From Clostridiales bacterium DTU053 (lineage in GTDB: Bacteria; Bacillota; Clostridia; Oscillospirales; Acutalibacteraceae), in NCBI GenBank assembly GCA_001512765.1, contig LFSO01000021.1, positions 1 through 63,642 on the forward strand: DNA of 63,642 bases, given 5' to 3'. Under the pieces are notes generated by a model. The model had not been told where the DNA came from, did not search any database, and saw only the letters and a list, made by a program, of their open reading frames with translations. Position 1 is the stretch's first letter. Each line of letters starts with the position of its first letter. A program made the position numbers and the translations under genes. Positions 33,116 through 42,719 of the stretch are shown in pieces.

Positions 33116-33859
33116 ATGTATCTCAGAGAACCCTGCTATGACATTGACGAGCTTAAAAAAGAGAACCTGCATATCCATACCTTCTATTCCTCATGCGCAA
33201 AGCCCAGCATGGATATTGAAACGATAGTAAGACAAGCCGAAAAGGCGGGTCTTAGGAGAATCGCCGTAACCGATCACTTTAACGACCCCGATTTCCCCGT
33301 TGTAGAGTATAACGAGGAGATGCGAAAAAAGGTAAAACAGCTTGGCGCCAAGGTTGATGTGCTTTTCGGAGCCGAGCTTTCAGCATACGGTATAGGCAAA
33401 TTTCTTGACAGAACAGAGATAAACAAAGCCCTTGATTACAGGCTCTATTCCTGCAACCATTATCACCTTGACTACTGGGAGCACCCCGAGGATAAGACCC
33501 CCAGAGGCTATGCCGAGCACGCATTAAAGGTGGTGGAGGCCCTCGCGAAATCCGGCAGAGCCGACTGCGTTGCCCACCCCTTTATAGGCAGATTTGTCAA
33601 AATCTTTGAGGACAGAAACCTTATCACAAACTCAATTACGGACAATGAAATCGGCGACATTCTCACAATTCTCAAAGAGAACAATGTGGCGTACGAGCTT
33701 AACGCCGGCGCGGTAATCGGCTATCCCGAATTCGCAAGGAGAATCTGGAACATCGGCAAGGAGGTCGGAGTGGTATTCCACATGGGCATGGACGCCCACA
33801 GACCCGAAAGCGTAGACACCGCAGATGCGGCGGAGAATTTTAAAAAGATTTTATTATGA
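33116..33859 (+). CDS. PHP-domain phosphoesterase
   Basis: This 247-residue protein belongs to the PHP superfamily, as in histidinol phosphatase HisK. Metal ligands are visible in NLHIHTFYSS (H19, H21), TDHF (D53, H54), GAELS (Glu), SCNHYHLDYW, CVAHPFIGR and GMDAHRP near the end. No histidine biosynthesis gene lies close, so the true phosphoester substrate is unknown. The ATG follows AGAAGGAGC at good spacing. It is followed after 66 bp by an aminotransferase with its own possible promoter. Confidence 0.87.
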   Translation: MYLREPCYDIDELKKENLHIHTFYSSCAKPSMDIETIVRQAEKAGLRRIAVTDHFNDPDFPVVEYNEEMRKKVKQLGAKVDVLFGAELSAYGIGKFLDRTEINKALDYRLYSCNHYHLDYWEHPEDKTPRGYAEHALKVVEALAKSGRADCVAHPFIGRFVKIFEDRNLITNSITDNEIGDILTILKENNVAYELNAGAVIGYPEFARRIWNIGKEVGVVFHMGMDAHRPESVDTADAAENFKKILL

Positions 33860-33861
33860 GC

Positions 33862-33890
33862 TTTATTCGTTCATTAAATAATGATATAAT
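33862..33890 (+). promoter_or_regulatory. Possible promoter for the class I aminotransferase
   Basis: TTTATT and a perfect TATAAT are 17 bp apart; the -35 is weak. Confidence 0.4.
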
Positions 33891-33925
33891 ATGTGTTTGA
33901 CAGACAATTAGATACGGAGGTTTAT

Positions 33926-35206
33926 ATGAAAGCATTATCGGCATACTCACGCGAGGAATTGCTTGCCTTTGAGGCCGCTGCGAGAAAGCAGTACGAAGAA
34001 TTCCTCTCACAGAATCTCAGCATCGATATGTCAAGAGGTAAGCCCTGCACCGAGCAGCTTTGCCTATCTGACGAAATCCTCAACAATGTCAACAAAGATA
34101 CGGGATTCAAAAGCGCTAACGGCACCGAATGCCGAAACTACGGCGTTCCCGCAGGCATCGACGAGTGCAGGCAGCTTTTTGCCGATATTTTGGAAGTAAA
34201 GCCCGAGAATATCTTTGTCGGCGGAAACTCCAGCCTTAACTTAATGTTCGACTATGTGGCTCAGTGCATGCTCAAGGGTCCCATGGGCGAAAAGGGCTGG
34301 TGCTATGAGGACGAGGTAATTTTCCTTTGCCCCGCCCCCGGCTACGACAGGCATTTCTCAATCTGTGAATACTTTGGCATTAAGATGGTTAATGTCCCCA
34401 TGCTCTCCACCGGTCCCGACATGGATGTTGTCGAGGAGCTTGTAAAGAACCCCAAGGTCAAGGGCATGTTCTGCGTACCCAAGTATTCAAACCCCATGGG
34501 CATTACATTCTCAGACGAAACGGTCATTAGATTCGCAAAGCTCAAACCCGCCGCAAAGGATTTCAGAGTAATCTGGGACAACGCCTACTGCGTTCACGAC
34601 CTTTACGACGAGGGCGACAAGCTGCTTAACATCCTCGCTGAGGCCGAAAAGTACGGCAACGAGGACCATTTCGTCGTATTTACCTCCACTTCAAAGATTA
34701 CATACCCCGGCGCGGGCGTATCGGCGCTCGCCTCGTCCGTAAACAATATAAAAGCCATCATGTCAAGGGTTACAATGCAGACAATTGGACATGATAAGAT
34801 TAATCAGCTCCGTCATGCCCGCGCGTTCAAGGACCTTAACGGCATTAAGGAGCACATGAAGCTTCACGCAAAGATACTCGCTCCCAAGTTTGAGGCGGTT
34901 CTGGATATCCTCTCAGAGGAGCTTGAGGGTCTTGAGATTGCCTCATGGAACAAGCCCAGAGGCGGATATTTCATAAGCCTCGACATCGACTGCGGCAGCG
35001 CAAAGTATGTGGGACAGCTCTGCAAGGAGGCAGGACTTGTTCTGACTCCCGTGGGAGCCACCTTCCCCTACGGCGTTGACCCCGAGGATAAGAATATCAG
35101 AATCGCTCCCACCTTCCCGCCGGTTGACGAGCTGAAGCTCTGCTGCAGACTTCTGTGCTGCTGCGTAAAGCTCGCCGCCGCAAAAGAGCTTTTGGAAAAG
35201 GCTTAA
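33926..35206 (+). CDS. Aspartate aminotransferase-like PLP enzyme (PF12897 type)
   Basis: The 426-residue fold-type I enzyme has LSIDMSRGKPCTEQLCLS near the N-terminus, NYGVPAGIDECRQLFADIL, FVGGNSSLNLMFDYVAQ, FLCPAPGYDRHF, CVPKYSNPMGITFS (183-196), VIWDNAYCVHDL (PLP-binding Asp218) and the Schiff-base lysine in TSTSKITYPGAG (K257). This fits the PF12897 group of aspartate/alanine-type aminotransferases. The ATG at 33926 follows CGGAGG; the in-frame codon at 33893 lies upstream of that site and is rejected. ispF follows after 25 bp. Confidence 0.88.
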   Translation: MKALSAYSREELLAFEAAARKQYEEFLSQNLSIDMSRGKPCTEQLCLSDEILNNVNKDTGFKSANGTECRNYGVPAGIDECRQLFADILEVKPENIFVGGNSSLNLMFDYVAQCMLKGPMGEKGWCYEDEVIFLCPAPGYDRHFSICEYFGIKMVNVPMLSTGPDMDVVEELVKNPKVKGMFCVPKYSNPMGITFSDETVIRFAKLKPAAKDFRVIWDNAYCVHDLYDEGDKLLNILAEAEKYGNEDHFVVFTSTSKITYPGAGVSALASSVNNIKAIMSRVTMQTIGHDKINQLRHARAFKDLNGIKEHMKLHAKILAPKFEAVLDILSEELEGLEIASWNKPRGGYFISLDIDCGSAKYVGQLCKEAGLVLTPVGATFPYGVDPEDKNIRIAPTFPPVDELKLCCRLLCCCVKLAAAKELLEKA

Positions 35207-35231
35207 AGTATTGAAGATTTAGGAGCCGATA

Positions 35232-35714
35232 ATGTTTAGGATTGGTCAGGGCTATGATGTGCATAGGTTCGCCGAGGGCAGAAAGCTGATCCTTGGCGGA
35301 GTTGAGGTTCCTTATGAAAAGGGACTTCTCGGTCACTCCGACGCCGATGTCCTTTGCCACGCCGTCAGCGACGCTCTTCTCGGCGCCGCCGCTTTGGGCG
35401 ACATAGGCAGGCACTTTCCCGACAGCGACGAGAGATACAAGGACGCCGACAGCGTCGAGCTTTTAAAGAAAGTCGTCGCTCTTTTAAAGGATAAAGGCTA
35501 TAAAATCGTTAACATAGACTCAACCGTTATAGCGCAAAAGCCGAAGCTGAAGGACTATATCGGCCGAATGGTACAAAATATTGCCGCGGCCTGCGAAATA
35601 GACGCAGACTGCGTAAATGTTAAAGCTACAACCGAGGAGGGGCTCGGCTTTACGGGCGCCCTTCTCGGCATTGCCGCTCAGGCGGTTTGCCTCATCGAAA
35701 AAATAAATGATTAA
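35232..35714 (+). CDS. ispF: 2-C-methyl-D-erythritol 2,4-cyclodiphosphate synthase
   Basis: This 160-residue enzyme of the MEP isoprenoid pathway converts CDP-methylerythritol 2-phosphate to the cyclodiphosphate, releasing CMP. The family motifs are complete: [10 protein letters not shown] (zinc ligands), [32 protein letters not shown] and [12 protein letters not shown]. It is of normal length. ispD is not adjacent. AGGAGCC precedes the ATG. It sits just upstream of cdaA and may share its transcript. Confidence 0.97.
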   Translation: MFRIGQGYDVHRFAEGRKLILGGVEVPYEKGLLGHSDADVLCHAVSDALLGAAALGDIGRHFPDSDERYKDADSVELLKKVVALLKDKGYKIVNIDSTVIAQKPKLKDYIGRMVQNIAAACEIDADCVNVKATTEEGLGFTGALLGIAAQAVCLIEKIND

Positions 35715-35753
35715 ATCTAAATTCATGTATTCCCAAATTTAAAGGCGGTGTCT

Positions 35754-36635
35754 GTGCTGAGTTCTGCAATTTCAGATTTGTTTGCCAATGTGCGTAATGT
35801 ATTTTACGGCTTCAATTTAATAACGGATGTTCTGGATATTCTCTTTGTAACTTTCCTCATTTACAGCCTTATCGTACAGCTCAGAAAGAGCCAGTCGATA
35901 CAAGTTATTAAGGGACTGGTTCTTGTTGCCGTAATTTACGCCGTTGTGCATTTTCTCGAAATGCAGACGAGCGAATATATATTCAACCAGCTCTTCTCCA
36001 ACGCCTTTTTGATTGCGGTTATAGTCTTCGCGCCCGAGATTAGACAAGCTCTGGAGCATGTGGGAAGAAGCAACTTCGGCAAATTCTCGCTGATAGCCCC
36101 CTCTAAGCCGGAGGCGCAAATCCTTGACTCCATCAACGCCGTTGTCAGGGCATGCTCCTCAATGAGCCGCGACAAAATCGGCTCTCTGATTATTTTCCAG
36201 CGCAAATCCTATCTGGGCGAGCTTACAAACGACGGCGTAATGATTGACGCGGTCACCACGACGGATATGATTCTCAGCATTTTCTATCCCAAATCCTCAA
36301 TGCACGACGGCGCAGTTGTCATAAAAGACGGCAGAATCGTTGCCGCAAGGTGCATTATCCCCATGAGAAACGACAGGGAGCTCTCCGGCGACATGGGCAC
36401 AAGGCACAGAGCCGCTTTGGAAGTCAGCATCAAGAGCGACGCCATTGCCGTAGTCACATCCGAGGAAACGGGCATTATCTCCATCGCCGTGGAAGGTCAG
36501 CTTTGGAGAGGTCTTAAAGACAGCGAGCTGAGAGAAAAGCTTACAACCCTGCTTTTGCCTTCAGCCGACAGCAAAGACACCTTAAAAGATAAAATCCGCC
36601 GTGTCTTTGAAAGGAGGAAGAAGGATGAAAAATAA
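35754..36635 (+). CDS. cdaA: Diadenylate cyclase CdaA
   Basis: This 293-residue membrane enzyme makes c-di-AMP from two ATP. It has three N-terminal membrane helices (about 20-95) and the DAC domain with the catalytic DGA in SSMHDGAVVI (185-187) and RHR in MGTRHRAALEVS (217-219). c-di-AMP governs potassium, osmotic and wall balance in Firmicutes. The GTG at 35754 has AAAGG 8 bp upstream; the GTG two codons earlier is too close to it. It overlaps cdaR by 11 bp, as expected for a regulated pair. glmM, often the next gene, is missing here. Confidence 0.95.
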   Translation: MLSSAISDLFANVRNVFYGFNLITDVLDILFVTFLIYSLIVQLRKSQSIQVIKGLVLVAVIYAVVHFLEMQTSEYIFNQLFSNAFLIAVIVFAPEIRQALEHVGRSNFGKFSLIAPSKPEAQILDSINAVVRACSSMSRDKIGSLIIFQRKSYLGELTNDGVMIDAVTTTDMILSIFYPKSSMHDGAVVIKDGRIVAARCIIPMRNDRELSGDMGTRHRAALEVSIKSDAIAVVTSEETGIISIAVEGQLWRGLKDSELREKLTTLLLPSADSKDTLKDKIRRVFERRKKDEK

Positions 36636-37944
36636 CCCTTCCTCACAAAAAAAGATCTCCAATATAAAGAAACGCCTGAGCCTTGACACGCTTCTCAGCG
36701 ACGGCAAGGTTGTTCTGGCTATTTCGTTTTTGTTCGCGATGGTTTTGTGGGTGCTTGTTTCAATGTACGCAAGCCCAGTTGATATAAGGGAAATCAAGAA
36801 TGTAAAGGTCACCTTAAACCTTGAGGACAGCCTGCCCGCAAAGCTCAATCTTGCCATTTTCGGCGAAAAGGATTTCTATGTTGATGTAACCGTCAGGGGC
36901 AGAAGGTATCAGCTCAGCGACTCCGCCCTTGCCGCAGAAAATCTTCAGGTAGTGGCGCAGATGAACTATGTGGACAAAGCGGGAATTAACACCCTGCCGT
37001 TAAAAGCGAGCTTTGCCAACGGCGGCGGCGACCTTGAGATAATCAGCCTTTCCCGCACTGAAATTGATGTTTATTTCGATACTCTCAAAACACAGCAGTA
37101 CACCCTTGAGCCTCAGATAGTGCATGACGGCTTTGAAATAGCGCAAGAAGGCTTTATTAGCGAAACTCCCATACTTTCATCATCTGTTATAGAGCTTTCG
37201 GGTCCCGAAATGGAAATCAACAAAATAAGGAATGTGTACGCAAAGGCTTCCATCAAGGAACCCCTTGCCGCGAACATCACTCTGCCCGTAAGCATAGTCC
37301 CTCAGGGCGACAACGGGGAGCCGATAAAGTATGTGGAGAGCAGCTCCGACGATATTACTGTGACAATCCCAATAAAGAAGATTATGACCCTTCCCACAAC
37401 GGTCAGCTTTATAAACGCGCCGCTTGCGTACAGCGAGGGCTTCCTTAATATGCGCTTTGAGCCGAGAACGGTCAAAGTAGCCGTCTCCACTGATATTGCG
37501 GATACGGTTGACAGCTTCCCCATAGGCATTATAGATTTCAGCACCCTGCCTCTGGGCGTTATCACAAGGGAATTCCCGCCCGTATCCACCAAGGCGATTA
37601 CAATTCTTGACGAAAAAGTCAAAACCTTTAGAGTTACAATAGATACAAGCAAGATGCGTGAGCAGGTCTTTGACATACCTCTCACCAACTTCAGCGCGGC
37701 GAATGTGCCGGAGGGCAGGAGAGTCACCCCCATGGACACAACCCTCAAGGGCGTCAGAATCATAGGTCTTGAAAATGACATTGCCTCCCTCAGCGCGGAC
37801 GGAATTTATGTGGAAAGCGATTTTTCAAATCTTGAAGCCACTGAGGGCATAGTCACCGTTCCCGTAAGAATCTTTGTAAAGAGCAACACAAGTTGCTGGG
37901 CATACGGAGACTATAAGATAAGGGTCAGAATTTCAAACTCATAG
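36625..37944 (+). CDS. cdaR: CdaA regulator CdaR (YbbR-domain protein)
   Basis: The 439-residue product has one N-terminal membrane helix (about 30-50, VLAISFLFAMVLWVLVSMY) and an extracytoplasmic part with about four YbbR repeats of roughly 80 residues (for example VDIREIKNVKVTLNL, and later repeats containing VxVxVRGRRYQL and ITVTIPIKK). YbbR/CdaR proteins bind CdaA and modulate its activity. AAAGGAGGAAGAAGG precedes the ATG at 36625, inside the end of cdaA, so translation is coupled. Confidence 0.92.
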   Translation: MKNNPSSQKKISNIKKRLSLDTLLSDGKVVLAISFLFAMVLWVLVSMYASPVDIREIKNVKVTLNLEDSLPAKLNLAIFGEKDFYVDVTVRGRRYQLSDSALAAENLQVVAQMNYVDKAGINTLPLKASFANGGGDLEIISLSRTEIDVYFDTLKTQQYTLEPQIVHDGFEIAQEGFISETPILSSSVIELSGPEMEINKIRNVYAKASIKEPLAANITLPVSIVPQGDNGEPIKYVESSSDDITVTIPIKKIMTLPTTVSFINAPLAYSEGFLNMRFEPRTVKVAVSTDIADTVDSFPIGIIDFSTLPLGVITREFPPVSTKAITILDEKVKTFRVTIDTSKMREQVFDIPLTNFSAANVPEGRRVTPMDTTLKGVRIIGLENDIASLSADGIYVESDFSNLEATEGIVTVPVRIFVKSNTSCWAYGDYKIRVRISNS

Positions 37945-37999
37945 GCCAAAGAGCCTGAGCAATAAGTCATATTTACGCAAAAAGCAAAGGAGGGCTGTT

Positions 38000-39403
38000 A
38001 TGGAAAAGAAGATACCCGCGCTTATAGCCCTTTGTTTGCTTTTTTGTTTTGTTTTAAGCGGCTGTTCAGTAGGTCTTAAAGCGGTAGACAACCTCCTCAG
38101 AGCCCCAAAGCTTACCGGAGAGAACGCCGACCTTAACATGGCTTTTGAGGAGGCAGCCCGCAGAGTCAGAGATGCGGGAATCGTCCTTAAAAGACCCTCA
38201 AACGGCAATTACCGCTCCTCATTTATCCTTCACGACATAGACGGCGACGGCACAGAGGAGGCGTTCGTTTTCTACGCCTTCTCCGATGATAAGAGCGCCA
38301 CAAGAATGAATGTTCTCTCAAGAGCCGGCGGCAGATGGGAGTCCGTATCCGACTTCCCCGGTTCGGGCATCGGAGTTTATGAAATTCTTTTCTCCGACCT
38401 TAACGGCGACTCAATCAAAGAGATTATAGTCGCGTGGAAGATTTCCGAAACCACCACCATTAAGCACATGACTATCTACGGCGGTCAGGAGGAGAAAGGT
38501 CTTACTAAGGATGTCTTGAAACCGAGAGCAAACGAGCTTTATTCCGCTCTGACGGTGCTTGACATAGACGGCGACGGCCGCAACGAGGTGCTTTTTACCC
38601 ACTTTGACACCACGACCGAGCGCAGCCGAGCCTTTGCGAGAGTTCTCAAAATGAACGACAAGGGCGAAATAAAGCCCGCGGGCGAAGCTCCCTTAAACCC
38701 CAAAATCAGCTCCTATACAGGCTTTAAAACCGAGTATGTGGGCGAATTGCCAAGAGTTTATATAGACGCCTACGCCAGCGGCGTTCAGATGCTCACCGAA
38801 ATGCTCTACTGGGACAAAGAAACGGGCAAGCTGGTTTCACCCTTCTATACCAGCGACCCCGCCGCAAACCCCGTAACACTCAGAAATGTTATTGTGGAAA
38901 GCTCCGATATAAATCAGGACCGCAATATTGAAATCCCCCTTACATCGGTTCTCCCCGGAAGCAGCATTATAGGCAGCGACGAGTCAAAGAGCACAGCTCT
39001 TTACATTGTCAACTGGTCGCACTATGAGAACGGCAAATTCCGCACCGTAAAGCGAACATATTACAACACAAACGATATGTTCTCGATAGTCTATCCCGAT
39101 GAGTGGAAGAATCAGGTCACCATTCAGCAGCACCTTACAAACAGGCTGACCACCTTCACATATTACGCGCCGGGCACAAAGCGCAACGGGCTGGAGCTTT
39201 TCTCAATCAAGGCATTCCCCGTTATGTCCTTCCACACCGATTTGCTCGGCGATTATGAGCAGTTTTTAAGCAACAAAAACTTTACCTACGCTTACAGAAT
39301 CACCGAAGAGGGCAGAAAGTTCGGCATTACCGAGGATTTCATCACCTCCGAGTTCAATGCCGTTAAAACCCAGTCCCAGTCATCTATGAATATAAAATTT
39401 TAG
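38000..39403 (+). CDS. Lipoprotein with FG-GAP/VCBS-like calcium loops
   Basis: This 467-residue protein has a lipoprotein signal peptide ending in LSGC (lipidated Cys22). The mature part contains repeated Ca-binding loop motifs in beta-propeller context: HDIDGDGTEEAF, SDLNGDSIKEII, LDIDGDGRNEVL and SDINQDRNIEI. The C-terminal region (about 335-467) has no recognised motif. It is on the outer face of the membrane. It sits 55 bp after cdaR and 29 bp before a response regulator, so it may be a sensory or substrate-binding accessory of that two-component system; that role is inference. Confidence 0.8.
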   Translation: MEKKIPALIALCLLFCFVLSGCSVGLKAVDNLLRAPKLTGENADLNMAFEEAARRVRDAGIVLKRPSNGNYRSSFILHDIDGDGTEEAFVFYAFSDDKSATRMNVLSRAGGRWESVSDFPGSGIGVYEILFSDLNGDSIKEIIVAWKISETTTIKHMTIYGGQEEKGLTKDVLKPRANELYSALTVLDIDGDGRNEVLFTHFDTTTERSRAFARVLKMNDKGEIKPAGEAPLNPKISSYTGFKTEYVGELPRVYIDAYASGVQMLTEMLYWDKETGKLVSPFYTSDPAANPVTLRNVIVESSDINQDRNIEIPLTSVLPGSSIIGSDESKSTALYIVNWSHYENGKFRTVKRTYYNTNDMFSIVYPDEWKNQVTIQQHLTNRLTTFTYYAPGTKRNGLELFSIKAFPVMSFHTDLLGDYEQFLSNKNFTYAYRITEEGRKFGITEDFITSEFNAVKTQSQSSMNIKF

Positions 39404-39432
39404 CTCTGACAGCTTGGAAAGGAGATAGGGCT

Positions 39433-40140
39433 TTGAAAAGAATACTTGTAGCGGAAGACGAAGCCTCCATAAGAGATTTTATCGTCATCAATCTGCAAAG
39501 GAGCGGCTATGATGTCGTTGCCGTTGCAGACGGTGAAGAGGCTATCAGAGAGTATGAAGAAAACGAGGGCGACTTTGACATAGCCCTGCTTGACATTATG
39601 ATGCCGGGCGTTGACGGACTTGAGGTCTGCAAGTATCTAAGAAAGAAAAGCAGCTCAATCGGCATTGTAATGCTCACCGCAAAAACTCAGGAGATGGACA
39701 AGGTCACGGGTCTGCTTGTGGGCGCCGACGACTACATAACAAAGCCCTTCTCACCGTCGGAGCTTATGGCAAGAATAGACGCTATCTACAGGCGCGTCGC
39801 CCTTAATAAAGAGGCTGCCAAAGCAAGCAGCAGACAAAGCGACGAGATAACTCTGGGCGAATTTACCTTAAAAATCAGAAACAGAACACTAACCAAACGG
39901 GGGCAGCCCATAGACCTTACACAAGTTGAATTTCAGATTATGGAGCTGTTTTTCAACAACCCCGGAGCGGCCCTCTCAAGGTCTGAAATACTTAAAGCAG
40001 TTTGGGGCGACTCCTACTACGGCGACGAAAAAGTCGTGGATGTAAACATAAGACGCCTCAGAATGAAAATCGAAGACGAGCCTTCACACCCCCGCCACCT
40101 TACGACAATCTGGGGCATCGGCTACAAGTGGGTAGTATAA
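39433..40140 (+). CDS. OmpR/PhoB-family response regulator
   Basis: The 235-residue protein has a receiver domain with the acidic pocket EDE (8-10), phosphoacceptor D54 (LLDIMMPGVDG), MLTAKT and the conserved Lys in DDYITKPFSPSEL. Its C-terminal winged helix contains LTQVEFQIMELFFNNPGAAL, then YYGDEKVVDVNIRRLRMKIE and TIWGIGYKW. The start is a TTG after GGAGATAGGG. It pairs with the histidine kinase that follows 40 bp later. The signal and the target genes are not evident; the order resembles PhoP-PhoR and ResD-ResE type pairs. Confidence 0.93.
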   Translation: MKRILVAEDEASIRDFIVINLQRSGYDVVAVADGEEAIREYEENEGDFDIALLDIMMPGVDGLEVCKYLRKKSSSIGIVMLTAKTQEMDKVTGLLVGADDYITKPFSPSELMARIDAIYRRVALNKEAAKASSRQSDEITLGEFTLKIRNRTLTKRGQPIDLTQVEFQIMELFFNNPGAALSRSEILKAVWGDSYYGDEKVVDVNIRRLRMKIEDEPSHPRHLTTIWGIGYKWVV

Positions 40141-40180
40141 ATACAAACTTATTAAACTTTGAAAGAAAGGACGGAACGCC

Positions 40181-41623
40181 ATGCGCAAATGGAGCATAAC
40201 AAACAGATGGCTTTTGAGTACGCTTGGCGTTACCGTTATTTTAATGCTGACTATTGTCTTTGTCAGCTCAAAGGCTATAAGGGATTACTACTACGACACC
40301 GCCTACATGACAATCTACTCAAGGGCAAGGAGTCAGAGTATTAACACCTTCTTCAGCCAGTATCTTGACGCTCCCGACGATGTGTTCAGCGCAAGAGCGG
40401 GCGAGTTTATAGAAAACTTTACCGAGCAAAGCCTTATGGAGGTCTGGGTAATCGACCGCAACGGAAATGTGGTCGCCACATCCACAGGCTTTTCCGTAGA
40501 GAATGAGATATACCCCGACTATCAGGCCGCCCTTAATTCCAACACGGGCACCGCGACATGGATAGGCGAAACCTCAACGGGCGAGGCAATAATGGCAGTG
40601 ACGGTGCTTTTGCCTTCAAAACAGGGTCACGCTGTCAGATACATAATCTCCCTGCAGGACCTTAACACTCAGCACAGGGTATTCACCGCCATAATCGCCG
40701 TTGTATGCACAATAGCGGTAGGTTTAGTTGCCCTTTCCGGTCTGTTCTTTATCCGCTCAATCGTAAAGCCCGTTAAAAAGATTAACGAAACCGCCAAGAG
40801 AATCGCCGCGGGAGATTTCAGCGCAAGGCTTGAGCCCCACAGGTACAACGACGAAATAGGCGAACTTGTAACCACCTTCAACCGCATGGCAAAGGAGATA
40901 GGCGAGGCGGACAAGCTGAAAAACGACTTTATCTCAACCGTCTCCCATGAGCTCAGAACCCCCCTCACCGCCATTAAGGGCTGGGGCGAGACAATTCTGG
41001 AGCTTCACGACTCCGACCCTAATATGACCAAAAAGGGCCTTGAGGTCATAATCGACGAGTCCAGCCGCCTTTCAAGAATGGTAGAGGACCTTCTCGACTT
41101 CTCCAGAATGCAAAGCGGCAGGATGACTTTAAGGCTTGAAAAGATAGATGTTCTCGCTGAGCTTGACGAAACCGTCTTTGTATTTAAGGAAAGAGCTTTA
41201 AGAGAGGGCGTGGAGCTTACCTACAACGCTCCCGAGCTGCCCGCTCCCATGATGGGCGACCCGAACCGCATAAGACAGGTCTTTGTCAATATTCTGGATA
41301 ATGCCTTGAAGTACACCAAGCAAGGTGATAAGATATTGGTAACGGCGGAAATTTTACCCCGCCGCCTAAAGATTCTCATAACCGATACGGGCTGCGGCAT
41401 CCCGCCCGAGGCTCTGCCCCATGTAAAGGAGAAATTCTTTAAAGCCAATGTATCCGTCAGAGGCTCCGGCATAGGTCTTGCCGTATCCGACGAGATAGTA
41501 AGGCTCCACAAGGGCAGCCTAAATATCGGCAGCGTGCTCAATGAAGGCACGACGGTGGAGATAATTCTCCCCATAGACACTTCTCCCCCCTTAAATGAAA
41601 GGACTTCGGAAGATGAAAAATAA
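40181..41623 (+). CDS. Membrane sensor histidine kinase
   Basis: The 480-residue kinase has an N-terminal membrane helix (13-31), an extracellular sensor domain of about 135 residues, a second helix (168-191), a HAMP domain (about 190-243), the H-box FISTVSHELRTPLTAIKGW with phosphoacceptor H256, and the ATPase domain with the N box NILDNALKYTKQ and the G boxes DTGCGIPPE and GSGIGLAVSDEIV. The sensor part resembles the double CACHE/PAS-like folds of PhoR-type kinases (VWVIDRNGNVVATS). It is the partner of the regulator just upstream. Confidence 0.94.
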   Translation: MRKWSITNRWLLSTLGVTVILMLTIVFVSSKAIRDYYYDTAYMTIYSRARSQSINTFFSQYLDAPDDVFSARAGEFIENFTEQSLMEVWVIDRNGNVVATSTGFSVENEIYPDYQAALNSNTGTATWIGETSTGEAIMAVTVLLPSKQGHAVRYIISLQDLNTQHRVFTAIIAVVCTIAVGLVALSGLFFIRSIVKPVKKINETAKRIAAGDFSARLEPHRYNDEIGELVTTFNRMAKEIGEADKLKNDFISTVSHELRTPLTAIKGWGETILELHDSDPNMTKKGLEVIIDESSRLSRMVEDLLDFSRMQSGRMTLRLEKIDVLAELDETVFVFKERALREGVELTYNAPELPAPMMGDPNRIRQVFVNILDNALKYTKQGDKILVTAEILPRRLKILITDTGCGIPPEALPHVKEKFFKANVSVRGSGIGLAVSDEIVRLHKGSLNIGSVLNEGTTVEIILPIDTSPPLNERTSEDEK

Positions 41624-42719
41624 AAAAGACACAGCCTGCCCCGCCGCAAATGTGGGCGGTCAGGCTCTTTTGGAAGGAATAATGATGAACGGGCCGCTGG
41701 GCGCGGCAATGTCCGTCAGAATGCCCGACGGCAGAATATATACGCAGATTAAAGACTTTGTGTCCGTCAAGAAAAAGTACAAGATTTTGAACCTGCCCAT
41801 AATCAGAGGCGTTGTAACCTTTATCGAGTCAATGGTTTTCGGCTACAAATGCCTTATGGAGTCGGCGGAGCTTTCCATGACCGAGGAGGAGCTCGCCGCT
41901 GAAAGCTCAAAGCTGGACAAATGGCTCGAAAAGCATCTGGGACCAAAGCTTCAGTCGGTGATTTCCGCAGTGGGCATGGTACTCGGCGTTCTTTTGTCCG
42001 TCGCCCTCTTTTTATATCTCCCGTCTTTAATCGCGGACCTCACCCTGGGCTGGATTGACAAAAGGCTCATCCCATTGGTAGAGGGTCTAATCAGAATCGC
42101 TGTTTTCATTCTTTATATTTACCTAACCTCAAAGAACAGCTATATCAAAAGAGTATATATGTACCACGGAGCAGAGCACAAAAGCATATTCTGCTACGAA
42201 GCGGGAAAGCCCCTCACCGTGGAAAATGTAAAGGGCTTTAAGCGTTTTCACCCCCGCTGCGGCACCAGCTTTATTTTCGTGGTGCTTATAGTAAGCATAC
42301 TCATTTTCACTTTAGTGCTTGTGCTTTTCCCAAACATACGCGAGTACAGACCCGTTTGGGTGGCAATAAAGCTGCTCGCGACGCCCCTTATCATGGGCAT
42401 TGGCTACGAATTCATCCGCCTTGCGGGCAAGTACCAGAACCCCGTAACAAAGCTCCTGTCCGCCCCCGGTCTTTTAATGCAAAGGCTTACCACCTTGGAG
42501 CCCACTGACGACATTATCGAGGTGGGCATAGCCGCTTTAAAGGCGGTAACGGATGAAGAGTGCTGCAAAGCCGCAAAGGCCGCTCCCAAAGAGAAAAAGA
42601 CCGAAGAACCTGAAGAACCTAAGGAAAAGGAAGAAACACCCGCAGAAAACGCAGAAACACCCCAAGAGAGCATCGAAGCTCCCGAATCCCCTCAGGAAAA
42701 TGAGGCAGAGTCGGTATGA
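41613..42719 (+). CDS. YqhQ-like DUF1385 membrane protein
   Basis: The 368-residue product carries the DUF1385 marks CPAANVGGQALLEGIMMNGP near the start, LNLPIIRGVVTFIESMVFGYKCLMES, VYMYHGAEHKSIFCYEAG and FHPRCGTSFIFVVLI, with about five membrane helices. The last 70 residues are acidic and Pro/Glu-rich. The function is not known to me; B. subtilis YqhQ is the named relative. It starts inside the end of the kinase gene (11-bp overlap) with AAAGGA upstream and overlaps prmC by 4 bp. In Firmicutes this gene is often next to prmC. Confidence 0.87.
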   Translation: MKNKKDTACPAANVGGQALLEGIMMNGPLGAAMSVRMPDGRIYTQIKDFVSVKKKYKILNLPIIRGVVTFIESMVFGYKCLMESAELSMTEEELAAESSKLDKWLEKHLGPKLQSVISAVGMVLGVLLSVALFLYLPSLIADLTLGWIDKRLIPLVEGLIRIAVFILYIYLTSKNSYIKRVYMYHGAEHKSIFCYEAGKPLTVENVKGFKRFHPRCGTSFIFVVLIVSILIFTLVLVLFPNIREYRPVWVAIKLLATPLIMGIGYEFIRLAGKYQNPVTKLLSAPGLLMQRLTTLEPTDDIIEVGIAALKAVTDEECCKAAKAAPKEKKTEEPEEPKEKEETPAENAETPQESIEAPESPQENEAESV

